The notes beneath the pieces are model-generated. The model was given only the letters and a program-made list of their open reading frames with translations, was not told the DNA's origin and made no database searches. Below are positions 1 to 8,232 of a DNA stretch of 64,000 nt, in pieces. Made by a program: the position numbers and the translations under genes. Numbering within the stretch: position 1 is the stretch's first letter; every line of letters begins with the position of its first letter. This stretch comes from Planotetraspora sp. A-T 1434 (lineage in GTDB: Bacteria; Actinomycetota; Actinomycetes; Streptosporangiales; Streptosporangiaceae), in the NCBI RefSeq assembly GCF_025420585.1, contig NZ_JAOEGB010000015.1:124001-188000 (forward strand), written 5' to 3'.

Positions 1-1
1 G

Positions 2-1630
2 CCCGCGCTGCACGTGCTCGATCCGGACGAGGCGGACGACCCGCAGGTCGCGATCGCGCTCGACCGGGTGGGGTCGTGGCCCGGCCTGTTAGCCCTCTCC
101 GGCCGCGAGCTCGCCGACCAGCCGTTCATCAAGGCCCGCCCCGTGCTGACCGCGCTCTTCACCGCCGTGTTCGTACGGCTCGCGCCCCAGCAGGCCACCC
201 CCGCCCAGCCGGTGGAACCGATCGAGCCCGCGGAGCCCGTAGAACCCATCGAGCCCGTAGAACCGATCGAACCGGTCCCTCCGATCGAGCCGGCGCTCCC
301 GATCGAACCGGTGGCTCCGATCGAACCGGTAGAGCCCATCGAGCCGATCTCGCCGGTGATCCCGGCCCCAGAGCCGGTCCCTGCGCCGGCCCCGCCGCCG
401 GACCGGGAGCCGGAGCCGTCCCGGCCCGTCGACCTCGACTTCCCCGCGCTCATCGACGCCGCCTTCGCCGATCTGGACGACAGGACCTGGATGGTCGCCC
501 AGAACCGGGTGTTCACCGACGCCCCCTCGGCCGTCGAGGAGCTCGCCAAGCTGCTGGCCGTCTCCCCCGATGTCATCCAGGCGCTGGAGACCGCCCTGCG
601 GGCCCGGCTGGCGGAGTGGCTGGCCCGGCCGGAGGCGGAGCCGTACGGCAGGCACCTGAAGTGGGTCGCCGGGCTCCTGGGGGTGGCGGCGCCCAAGTCC
701 CGGCTGGTCACGGCGGTGGAGTGGCACGAGCGGGAGCTGCGCTCGCTCGACGTGCCGGCCTGGCAGTTCGTCCTGACCACGCTGCCCGGTTACCGGGTCT
801 CCGGCGACTGGCTGGTGGCCGGAGATCTCGGGGAGCTGCACGGCAGGACGCGCCGCCTGATCCTCGACTCCGACCGGCCTCCGACGGTCTCCCGCGCCCT
901 GGAGCTCGTCTCCACCCTCGGCATCCATCCCGACGTGGCCAAGGAGTGGCTGGAGAACGTGCCCCAGCTGCGGATCCAGAGCAGCAACGGCAACGGCTCA
1001 CGCCCGTCCGCCGCGCAGACCCCCACGAAAACCCCAAGCCCCCCGAAAACCGACAGCCACGCGAAAACCGACAGCCCCCAGAAAACCGCGAGCCCCGCCA
1101 AAACCCAGAGTGCTCAGGGCCCGCTCAAGGACGTGGCGCTCACCCGGAGGTGCTTCCGGCAGCCGGACGGGCGCTGGTGGCTCCGGGTGGACGTCACGGG
1201 CGAGCACCTAGGCGGCGCCGAGGTGCCCCTGCCGACCGGCTTCGCCGCCTATCTGGGCCTCGCTCCGGGCGGCAGCCGTACCGTCAAGAGCGCGGCCGGA
1301 GACGTCCCCCTGGCGTGGAACGGCCGCCCGGCTCTCGGCTCGCTCCGGCGGATCCTCGGCGAGGTGGCCGCCAAGGAGGGAAGCCACATCTTCCTGACGC
1401 TCTCCGACGAGGGGATGCTGCGGGTGCGGCACCTCCCGGCGGCGAGCGGCGGCGACCCGACCACCCGGGCGCTGCGCCTGGTGGGCTACACCGCCCCCGG
1501 AGGCACCCAGGACCAGGCGGTCCGGGTGATCGCGACGAGGATCGGGCTCAGCGGGCCCGCCGGAAAGCCGGAGCTCCTCACGCGGCTGCGAGAACGCGGG
1601 GACCGCGACCTGCTGTCCCTGCTGGGATAG
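2..1630 (+). CDS. Sigma-region-4-like paralogue with Pro/Glu repeat linker (5' end cut by window)
   Basis: The frame is open to the window edge, so the true start probably lies upstream; the first internal start is GTG at 14, and numbering here is from there. The protein is a diverged paralogue of the product of 3727-5604. In order it has an N-terminal alpha-helical segment, a Pro/Glu linker built on PVEPIE (about residues 65-128), a region aligning with the sigma-70 region 4 helix-turn-helix of the paralogue (about 173-195), a Lys/Thr/Ser/Pro linker of KTxSP type (about 335-366), and a C-terminal domain (about 373-538) shared with the paralogue. The helix-turn-helix is eroded: the paralogue's RERIRQIE reads PDVIQALE here, and the winged-helix segment of the paralogue is replaced by the KTxSP linker. 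The stop lies 4 bp before the helicase start, so the two are surely co-transcribed. Function is unknown; a partner or regulator of the helicase is an inference. Confidence 0.7.
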   Translation, partial: PALHVLDPDEADDPQVAIALDRVGSWPGLLALSGRELADQPFIKARPVLTALFTAVFVRLAPQQATPAQPVEPIEPAEPVEPIEPVEPIEPVPPIEPALPIEPVAPIEPVEPIEPISPVIPAPEPVPAPAPPPDREPEPSRPVDLDFPALIDAAFADLDDRTWMVAQNRVFTDAPSAVEELAKLLAVSPDVIQALETALRARLAEWLARPEAEPYGRHLKWVAGLLGVAAPKSRLVTAVEWHERELRSLDVPAWQFVLTTLPGYRVSGDWLVAGDLGELHGRTRRLILDSDRPPTVSRALELVSTLGIHPDVAKEWLENVPQLRIQSSNGNGSRPSAAQTPTKTPSPPKTDSHAKTDSPQKTASPAKTQSAQGPLKDVALTRRCFRQPDGRWWLRVDVTGEHLGGAEVPLPTGFAAYLGLAPGGSRTVKSAAGDVPLAWNGRPALGSLRRILGEVAAKEGSHIFLTLSDEGMLRVRHLPAASGGDPTTRALRLVGYTAPGGTQDQAVRVIATRIGLSGPAGKPELLTRLRERGDRDLLSLLG

Positions 1631-1634
1631 CGCG

Positions 1635-3695
1635 GTGCCCCGGCTCGCGATCTCCCCGGAGTTCACCCAGGAGCTCGACGCACTGTCCCGGCCGGTGCGG
1701 CGGGACGCGGTCGTCGCGGTACGCCGGTTCCTGAGCAACTCGCCGGCGGCCCCCCATCCGGAGAGGGTGCGCAACAGCCGCGACCCGCGCGTGGCCACCC
1801 TGCGCCTCGCCGACCGCCATCGCGGCGTCACCGTACGGCAGGGCGACGTCTACTGGCTCCTCACCGTGCTGCCCGACGCCGAGGCGTGGTCGTACGCGCA
1901 GCGGCACCGGTTCGGGGTGAACCCCGCGATCGGGGTGATCGAGACCTGGGACGCCGAGGCGCTGGAACGGATCGAGCCCGCACTGTCGAGGGCGGCGGAG
2001 AGCACGGACCTGCGGCTGTTCGCCCACATCTGCGACGCCGACCTCCTGGGCATCGGCATCGACCACCGGCTGCTTCCCCTCCTGCGGCTGATGACCTCCG
2101 AGACGCATCTGACCGCGGTGGAGCCGCTGCTGCCGGAGAGCCAGTTCGCCCCTCTGTGGGCCCTGGCCCGGGGCGGCTCGCTGGCGGCGGCCTGGCGGGA
2201 GCTGGACCACTGCCGGGCGTCGGCCGTCGACGTGGTCGATCCCGACGACCTGGCGGCCGCGCTGTGGCGCAGCCCCGGCCAGGCCGCGTTCGCCGCCGAC
2301 CGGCACGAGCTCGACCGGATCCTCACGCTGCCGCACTGGTGCACCTTCCTCCACCCGCCGCAGCACACCTACTCCCACTGGAAGCGGTACGACTGGCCCG
2401 TGCTCGTGACCGGCGGCGCGGGCACCGGAAAGACGATCATCGCGCTGCACCGGGCGGCCTACCTCGCGCGCGCCGGCAACGGGCCGGTCCTGCTGGTGAC
2501 CTTCTCCCAGGGCCTCGCCACCGAGCTCTCCTCGCGGCTGGACATGCTCCTCGACGACGAGATGGTCCGCAAACGCGTCGAGGTCGGCAACGTGGACCGG
2601 CTCGCCCATCGCATCGTCTCCGAGGCGGAGGGGCGCTCGCCGGCCCTGGTCGGCGCCGGAGACCTGGCCACCTTATGGCAGGAAGCGGCGGGCAGCCGGT
2701 TCGGGGCCGCGTTCCTGCTGCGCGAGTGGGAGCAGGTCATCCTGGCCCAGAACCTCCGCACGCTGGAGGAGTATCAGGCGGCCCACCGTCCCGGCCGGAG
2801 CGTCGAGCTGAGCGCGGAGAGCCGCGACGGCGTGTGGGAGGCCGTCCAGCACGTCGTCGGGCGGCTGAGGGAGGGCGGCCGCCGGACGCTCCTGCAACTG
2901 GCCTCCGACGCGGCCGCGCTGCTCGGGCAGGCCACCGGCGACCTGCTCGGCGACGAGGCCCCGGGGCGGGAGCCGTACCGGCACATCGTGGTGGACGAGG
3001 GGCAGGACCTGCACCCGGCCCAGTGGCGGCTGCTGCGGGCGGCGGTGCCCGCCGCCCCGAACGACCTCTTCGTGGTGGGCGACCCGCACCAGCGCATGTT
3101 CGACACCAGGGTCGCGCTGGCCGCGCTCGGCATCCCGGCCCGCAGGTTCCACCTCAAGATCTCCTACCGGCTGCCGCAGGAGATCCTGTCATGGGGCGTG
3201 CGGCTGCGCGGCGGCGGGCCGGCCGACGGCCTCGTCGAGGGCAACGCCGAGCTGTACGGCTACCGCGCGGTGCGGCACGGGCCCCGGCCGATCGTCCTGG
3301 GATACGTCAGCCCTGAAGCCGAAATCTCTGGACTCGTCTCTCACATCGCCGGATGGCTCAAGGAAGGCGTGCCCACGCGGGAGATCGCCGTCGCCGCACG
3401 CACCGCCGACCTGGTCAAGACGGCCCGTACGGCACTGCGCGAGGCCGGCATAACGGTCAAGGTGACCATGCTCCACGGGATGAAGGGGCTGGAATTCCGC
3501 CGGGTGGCCGTGATAGGCGTGGCTGACGGAATCGTGCCGGCGCCCGACGCGCTGACCCCGGCCGCCGAGGATCCGGCGGCCCGGGCACACGATCTGCAAA
3601 GGGAACGGGGGCTGCTGTACGTGGCGTGCACGCGGGCCGGCGAGCTGCTCTACGTGTCCTATTCCGGCCGGGCGAGTCCCTTCCTGCCCGCCTGA
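1635..3695 (+). CDS. UvrD/Rep-type superfamily 1 helicase with RelE-like N-terminal domain
   Basis: Predicted ATP-dependent DNA helicase or translocase of 686 aa. All main SF1 motifs are readable: Walker A GGAGTGKT (about residue 260), motif II VVDEGQD (about 453), motif III VGDPHQR (about 481), motif IV SYRLPQE (about 509), motif V LHGMKGLEF (about 612) and motif VI LLYVACTRA (about 659). The first 100 or so residues (start MPRLAISPEFTQEL, later WSYAQRHRFGVN) resemble the RelE/ParE toxin fold seen at the N-terminus of some UvrD-like helicases. The GTG start at 1635 follows the previous stop by 4 bp. The gene sits between two paralogous sigma-4-like genes. Core UvrD/PcrA enzymes are longer and lack this N-terminus, so this is an accessory helicase; a role in DNA stress or anti-phage defence is inference only. 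Confidence 0.88.
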   Translation: MPRLAISPEFTQELDALSRPVRRDAVVAVRRFLSNSPAAPHPERVRNSRDPRVATLRLADRHRGVTVRQGDVYWLLTVLPDAEAWSYAQRHRFGVNPAIGVIETWDAEALERIEPALSRAAESTDLRLFAHICDADLLGIGIDHRLLPLLRLMTSETHLTAVEPLLPESQFAPLWALARGGSLAAAWRELDHCRASAVDVVDPDDLAAALWRSPGQAAFAADRHELDRILTLPHWCTFLHPPQHTYSHWKRYDWPVLVTGGAGTGKTIIALHRAAYLARAGNGPVLLVTFSQGLATELSSRLDMLLDDEMVRKRVEVGNVDRLAHRIVSEAEGRSPALVGAGDLATLWQEAAGSRFGAAFLLREWEQVILAQNLRTLEEYQAAHRPGRSVELSAESRDGVWEAVQHVVGRLREGGRRTLLQLASDAAALLGQATGDLLGDEAPGREPYRHIVVDEGQDLHPAQWRLLRAAVPAAPNDLFVVGDPHQRMFDTRVALAALGIPARRFHLKISYRLPQEILSWGVRLRGGGPADGLVEGNAELYGYRAVRHGPRPIVLGYVSPEAEISGLVSHIAGWLKEGVPTREIAVAARTADLVKTARTALREAGITVKVTMLHGMKGLEFRRVAVIGVADGIVPAPDALTPAAEDPAARAHDLQRERGLLYVACTRAGELLYVSYSGRASPFLPA

Positions 3696-3726
3696 TCCCA
3701 TAGTCTGAACTGCGGATATATTCCCC

Positions 3727-5604
3727 TTGCCGGTTGGACCTGCATTGAATCTGAGCCTGAGCGACATCGTGCCTCCGCTGCGCTGGACCGCACCCAGCCA
3801 AGTAGAGCCGATCGCGAGCGACCCCGGTCTCCCCGACGCGTGGTGGCAGGCACTACCGCTCGACCGGGCGTGCGCGACGGTGGGCACGGCCCAGGTCGCG
3901 TCCCGGCTTGCCGACCTCACGACCGCCTGCTGGGGACATCTGGTCCTCGGCGACATCCTGCCGCTGCTCAGGTTCACCGATCCTGAGGAGAGCCTCCAGA
4001 CGCCGGGGCCGCGCGAGAGCGTGCACAAGCTGTTCATCGGGGTGATCGACAAGCTGCTGGCGACGGAGCCCTCCGAGGGCGCCTCGGACGCCCCCGTCCC
4101 GCCCGCGCTGCCCGAGCGGCCGCTGCCCGAGATCATCGACGAGGTCTTCGCCCGCCTGGACGACCGGCAGCGGGCCATCGCCAGGGACCGCCTCTACTTC
4201 GACGCCTCGGAGGAGGCCGGGCAGCGGGCCACGCTCGACGACCTGGCCCAGCGGTTCTCCGTCACCCGCGAGCGCATCCGGCAGATCGAGCGCGATCTCC
4301 GCGACCACGTCGTCGCGTGGCTGGCGAGCCCCGAGGCTGCCCCTCTCACCGCCCACCTGTCGTGGCTGCGCACCCGGCTCGGCTCCGCCGTACCGGCCGA
4401 CGACCTCGCCGCGGCGGTGCCCTGGCACCGCACCGACCTGGCCACCCTCGCCATCCCGGCGTGGCGCTTCGTCCGCACGCTCCTGACGGGCTACGAGCAG
4501 GTGGACGGCTGGCTGGTCGCAGGAGGCGCCGACGAGCTGAGGGAGAAGACGCGGCAGCTCTTCACCGACGGGCCGCGGCCGCTGGAGGAGGCCGTGTCCA
4601 TGGTGTCCCAGCTCGGGATCCGGGAGGACCTGGCCGAGCGGTGGCTCGCCTTCGTGCCGCACCTGCGGCTCCTGGAGGGGCACGTCGTCCCGTGGCCGCG
4701 CAGCGTCAACGACAAGGCCGAGGCCGTCCTGGCCGTCGCCGGGACGCCGCTGACGCCCGAGGAGATCCAGACGCGGATCGGCGAGGACTATAGCCTCGTG
4801 GGGATCCGCAACCAGCTAACGGCCGACGAGCGGTTCCTCCGCCTCGACCGCAACAAGTACGGCCTACGGCGCTGGGGCGGCGAGGAGTATCTGGGCATCC
4901 GCGAGATGATCATCCGGGAGATCGAGCGGGCCGGGGGCGAGGCCTCGGTCAGCACGGTCGTGGGCAACCTGACCTCCCGCTACGAGGTGAGCGAGAGCTC
5001 GGTCCGGGCGTACGCCGGCGGCCCCGGGTTCGAGCGCACTCAGCGGGGCTGGATCAGGGTCGCCGGGCAGGAGCACGCCGAGCCGTACCAGCCGCGCCGG
5101 GACGTGTCGATGACCCGCCGCTGCTTCCGCAGCCGCGACGGCCGCTGGTGGCACCGGGTCGACGTCAACGCCGAGCACCTGCGCGGCTCGGGCTCGCCGC
5201 TCCCGACCGGGTTCGCCGCCCACCTCGGGATGGCTCCGGGCGGGCAGCTCACCGCCTCCACGGCGCAGGGCGAGGTGGTGATCAGCTGGCACAACCAGCC
5301 GACGATGGGCTCCATCAGGCCGGTGCTCGCGGAGTACAACGCCGCGGAGGGCGACCACGTCTTCCTGACCGTCTCCGACGGCGGCGAGCTGCTCACCCGC
5401 TTCCTGCCGGCCGCGGCGGCGAGCGTTCCGGCGCTCAACCAGGCCCTGCACCTCATCGGCTACACGGCTCCCGTGGCGTCCGAGGCGGAGGGGCTGCGGC
5501 TCATCGGCGCCCGCATCGGCCTCCCGGACGGCGCTCTCCGCGAAGAGATCCTCGAGCGTCTCCGCGAAAGGGGCGATCGCGACATCCTGGGGTTCCTCTC
5601 GTAG
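3727..5604 (+). CDS. Sigma-70 region 4-like / HARE-HTH-like DNA-binding protein
   Basis: Protein of about 625 aa without sigma region 2, so not a complete sigma factor. A classical region 4 helix-turn-helix is present at about residues 169-191 (TLDDLAQRFSVTRERIRQIE). A second winged-helix segment at about 328-383 (LTPEEIQTRIG ... RLDRNKYGLRRW) resembles the HARE-HTH domain of RNA polymerase delta subunit. The C-terminal domain (about 460-625, ending RERGDRDILGFLS) is shared with the gene at the left window edge. The start is uncertain: TTG 3727 is the longest, TTG 3745 and GTG 3770 are in frame, and no strong ribosome binding site decides. It lies 31 bp after the helicase and 9 bp before the CysRS-like gene on the same strand. 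It may recruit the helicase to DNA or to transcription complexes (inference). Confidence 0.75.
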   Translation: MPVGPALNLSLSDIVPPLRWTAPSQVEPIASDPGLPDAWWQALPLDRACATVGTAQVASRLADLTTACWGHLVLGDILPLLRFTDPEESLQTPGPRESVHKLFIGVIDKLLATEPSEGASDAPVPPALPERPLPEIIDEVFARLDDRQRAIARDRLYFDASEEAGQRATLDDLAQRFSVTRERIRQIERDLRDHVVAWLASPEAAPLTAHLSWLRTRLGSAVPADDLAAAVPWHRTDLATLAIPAWRFVRTLLTGYEQVDGWLVAGGADELREKTRQLFTDGPRPLEEAVSMVSQLGIREDLAERWLAFVPHLRLLEGHVVPWPRSVNDKAEAVLAVAGTPLTPEEIQTRIGEDYSLVGIRNQLTADERFLRLDRNKYGLRRWGGEEYLGIREMIIREIERAGGEASVSTVVGNLTSRYEVSESSVRAYAGGPGFERTQRGWIRVAGQEHAEPYQPRRDVSMTRRCFRSRDGRWWHRVDVNAEHLRGSGSPLPTGFAAHLGMAPGGQLTASTAQGEVVISWHNQPTMGSIRPVLAEYNAAEGDHVFLTVSDGGELLTRFLPAAAASVPALNQALHLIGYTAPVASEAEGLRLIGARIGLPDGALREEILERLRERGDRDILGFLS

Positions 5605-5613
5605 GCTCGGAGC

Positions 5614-7005
5614 ATGTTGCGGCTCTACGACACGCGCGCCAGGCAGGTGGAGCCGATCGTCCCGGCGGGGTCGCGGGTCCTTCGGATGTACACCTGCGGC
5701 CCGACCGTCTACCGGCACGCCCACGTGGGAAACCTGCGGTCGTACCTGCTGTCCGACCTGATCAGGCGGGTGGCGGAGCGGCACGGGCTGCGGGCCGTCG
5801 TCTGCCAGAACATCACCGACGTGGGCCACCTGGTGGACGACGCCGAGATCGATCCCACCGGCGAGGACAAGGTCCTGGCCCAGGCCCGGCGGGAGGGTCG
5901 CTCCGCGCTGGAGATCGCGCGGTTCTACGAGGACGCGTTCCGGCGTGACACGCTGGCGCTGAACATCCACACGCCGCGGCACACACCACGGGCCACCGAG
6001 ACGATCGACCTGATGATCGAGCTGATCGCCCGGCTGATCGAGAAGGGCCACGCCTACGCCGTGCCGGACGGCTCCGTGTTCTTCGACGCGACGTCGTTCC
6101 CGACTTACGGCGAAATTTCAGGGAATCGGCTTGATCAGCTCAAGCCCGGCCACCGGGTCGAGGGCGTTGACTCGCGCAAGCGGTTCCACGCCGACTGGGC
6201 CCTGTGGAAGGCCTCCGGGCGCGAGATGACCTGGGACGCTCCCTGGGGCCGCGGCTTCCCCGGCTGGCACGTCGAGTGCTCGGCCATGTCGCTGCGCTTC
6301 CTCGGGGACCGTGTCGACGTCCACACGGGCGGCATAGACCTGCGCTTCCCCCACCACGAGGACGAGCGGGCCCAGTCGAACGCGGCCACCGGCCACGAGG
6401 TCGTCGGCCACTGGGTCCACGGCGAGCACCTGCTCTTCGACGGCCGCAAGATGTCCAAGTCGACCGGCAACGTCGTGCTCCTGTCCGACGTCGCCGAGGC
6501 CGGTCTCGACCCGCTGGCCATACGGCTGGCCCTGATGGAGCACCGCTACCGGCAGCAGATGAACCTGACGTGGGACACCCTCCGGGCGGCCGACCGGACG
6601 CTCAGGCGGTGGCGGCTGCGAGTGGCCGAGTGGGCGGAGTCACCGAGCCGCCCGATCGACGCCGGGCACTCCGCGCGGATCCAGCAGGCGCTCGACGACG
6701 ACCTCGACACGCCGCTGGCCCTGCGCCTGCTGCGGGACCTCGAACGGGACGACTCGGTGGCTCCCGGATCCCGGTTCGAGACGTTCCTCCACTTCGACCA
6801 CATCCTGGGCCTGGACCTGTCGACCGAGATCGGCAAGGTCTCCGTGCTGCCGCCCGGCGCCTCCGAGCTGCTCGAACGGCGCGAGCGCGCGCGGGCGGCA
6901 GGGGACTGGGCCGCCTCGGACCGGCTCCGCGACGAGCTGACCGAGCTCGGGGTGCGAGTGTCGGACACCCCCGAGGGCCAAACCGCCCAACCCCTCCAGC
7001 CGTGA
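5614..7005 (+). CDS. Cysteinyl-tRNA synthetase-like protein
   Basis: Class I synthetase of 463 aa that would charge cysteine onto tRNA-Cys. Class motifs are intact: the HIGH-type element HAHVGN at residues 35-40 and KMSKS at 279-283. Expected zinc ligands are present: Cys28 in CGPTV, Cys in WHVECSAMS, and His/Glu in FPHHEDE. The C-terminal segment (ARAAGDWAASDRLRDEL, then DTPEG) is the usual CysRS tail, which favours CysRS over the related MshC ligase of mycothiol synthesis. Bacterial CysRS are about 460 aa, so length is normal. In actinomycetes the housekeeping cysS usually sits near ispD/ispF and rlmB; this copy instead follows the sigma4/helicase cluster by 9 bp, so it may be a second copy. 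Its stop codon lies inside the first copy of the dyad repeat array. Confidence 0.82.
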   Translation: MLRLYDTRARQVEPIVPAGSRVLRMYTCGPTVYRHAHVGNLRSYLLSDLIRRVAERHGLRAVVCQNITDVGHLVDDAEIDPTGEDKVLAQARREGRSALEIARFYEDAFRRDTLALNIHTPRHTPRATETIDLMIELIARLIEKGHAYAVPDGSVFFDATSFPTYGEISGNRLDQLKPGHRVEGVDSRKRFHADWALWKASGREMTWDAPWGRGFPGWHVECSAMSLRFLGDRVDVHTGGIDLRFPHHEDERAQSNAATGHEVVGHWVHGEHLLFDGRKMSKSTGNVVLLSDVAEAGLDPLAIRLALMEHRYRQQMNLTWDTLRAADRTLRRWRLRVAEWAESPSRPIDAGHSARIQQALDDDLDTPLALRLLRDLERDDSVAPGSRFETFLHFDHILGLDLSTEIGKVSVLPPGASELLERRERARAAGDWAASDRLRDELTELGVRVSDTPEGQTAQPLQP

Positions 7006-7203
7006 TCATGCAGGGTTTCCTTGGCGTGCCACTTGACCTGGCGAAATGCGATTGGTGATCATGTAAGGGCGCACCGGGGCAACGATGCATGATCACGGCC
7101 CAGATGTGGCCAGCTCAGACACCCCGCCCGGGAACCCGTGCATGATCACGGTCGGGAGATGGACACCTTGGGACGCATGGCCGGGAACTTGTGCATGATC
7201 ACG
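7001..7203. repeat. Array of five TGCATGATCACG dyads at 53-bp spacing
   Basis: Two copies are in inverted orientation (CGTGATCATGCA at 7001-7012, GGTGATCATGTA at 7054-7065) and three direct (7086-7097, 7139-7150, 7192-7203). Start-to-start distance is exactly 53 bp within each orientation group. Each contains the palindrome TGATCA. Spacers are 41 bp and partly similar, the last two ending CCGGGAAC. The inverted and direct groups face each other across 7066-7085. The array lies between the convergent CysRS-like and rraA genes, and the first copy overlaps the CysRS stop codon. Confidence 0.8.
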
Positions 7204-7209
7204 ACATGG

Positions 7210-7701
7210 TCACGGGTCAAATTTTAGGAGGCTCCGAGCGCTGACGACGACGCCGTCCTCGTCGCTGTAGAGCCACTCCCCCGGCGTGAAGGTCACGCCG
7301 CCGAAGCTCACCGGGACGTCGACCTCTCCCAGGCCGTGCTTGGCGCTCTTGCGCGGATTCGAGCCGAGCGCCTTGATCCCCAGGTCGAGCCGGCCGAGGG
7401 CCACCGTGTCCCTGACCGCGCCGTTGATGATCACACCGGACCAGCCGTTCTTCACGGCGGAGGCGGCGATCAGATCGCCCATCAGGGCCGTCCGCAGCGA
7501 GCCGCCGCCGTCCACGACGAGCACCCGGCCCTGCCCCGGGGCCGCGAGCACCTGCTTCACGAGCGCGTTGTCCTCCAGGCAGCGGACCGTGGCGATCGGC
7601 CCGGAGAACCGGGTGCGGGAGCCGTACGAGCGGAACTGGGTGACGCAGCTGCTCAGCGCGTCGCCGTGAGCATCGAAGAGATCAGCGGTGGCGAACGTCA
7701 T
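7210..7701 (-). CDS. rraA: RraA family protein
   Basis: 163-aa member of the RraA / 4-hydroxy-4-methyl-2-oxoglutarate aldolase family. The family includes E. coli RraA, which binds and inhibits RNase E, and metal-dependent class II aldolases. Family landmarks are [10 protein letters not shown] near residue 40, [14 protein letters not shown], the [11 protein letters not shown] segment that carries the active-site Arg-Asp, and the C-terminal [13 protein letters not shown]. Length is typical. The ATG at 7701 has only a weak Shine-Dalgarno. Which of the two roles applies cannot be told from sequence. The gene's 3' end abuts the dyad repeat array. Confidence 0.9.
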   Translation of the reverse strand: MTFATADLFDAHGDALSSCVTQFRSYGSRTRFSGPIATVRCLEDNALVKQVLAAPGQGRVLVVDGGGSLRTALMGDLIAASAVKNGWSGVIINGAVRDTVALGRLDLGIKALGSNPRKSAKHGLGEVDVPVSFGGVTFTPGEWLYSDEDGVVVSARSLLKFDP

Positions 7702-7749
7702 GGCCGCATTCTGTCAGGGCGCCATGGTGTTCCAGGGGAGAGGTGTTTC

Positions 7750-8232
7750 TCAGCGTTCTCTCTGGTCCTCCCGAGGCGCGACCAGTGCGGCGAGCCGGTC
7801 GAGGGCGCGCTCCGCCTCACGGCGCACGCCGAGGGGCACGATCGCGGCCCGGCCCGGAACCCTTACTCCGCCGGTGAGCGCGACCCTGGTGCCACCGCCC
7901 GGTTCGGCTGCCGCGGCGGCGCCGATGAGGAGGAACCGGCTTTGCAGCCAGCACCAACCGGGCCGTAGGACCCCGTCGAACCGGGCTCGCATGCCGAAGC
8001 GGCTCCAGGCGCGGGCCTCCAGCCGTTCACCGTCCGTGCGAATCACCCGGATATGGCGCATGTCCGGTTCGATGAGGCCGAAGGAGCCCTCGATGTCGGC
8101 CAGGAGCGCCCAGACCTCGGTGAACGGTGCGTCCAGGAGCCGCTCGGTGACGTGCGCTCCGGGGATGCCGGCGGCCAGGACGTGCAGGCGGCGGACCTCG
8201 TCGAGATCGGCGGTCGGCCAGTGTGCTGTCAT
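7750..8232 (-). CDS. SRPBCC-fold protein
   Basis: About 160 aa, with the START/Bet v 1-like SRPBCC pattern of a lipid- or small-ligand-binding cavity: an early helix (TERLLDAPFTEVWALLADIEG), strands with LEARAWSRFGMRARFDGVLR, and a C-terminal helix (EAERALDRLAALVAP). The ATG at 8232 is preferred over GTG at 8241 because it gives an ATGA overlap with the stop of the ECF sigma gene, pointing to translational coupling. It is the last gene of a three-gene operon with the sigma factor and a membrane hydrolase. Ligand unknown. It could sense or modify a hydrophobic compound that the sigma factor responds to (inference). Confidence 0.75.
   Translation of the reverse strand: MTAHWPTADLDEVRRLHVLAAGIPGAHVTERLLDAPFTEVWALLADIEGSFGLIEPDMRHIRVIRTDGERLEARAWSRFGMRARFDGVLRPGWCWLQSRFLLIGAAAAAEPGGGTRVALTGGVRVPGRAAIVPLGVRREAERALDRLAALVAPREDQRER

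Noticed and set aside
5614-7005. MshC (mycothiol ligase) instead of CysRS
   Set aside because: The C-terminal helical tail ending in DTPEG and the length of 463 aa fit CysRS; MshC is shorter and lacks this tail.
7001-7203. CRISPR array
   Set aside because: The repeated part is only 12 bp, changes orientation in mid-array, and no cas genes are near.
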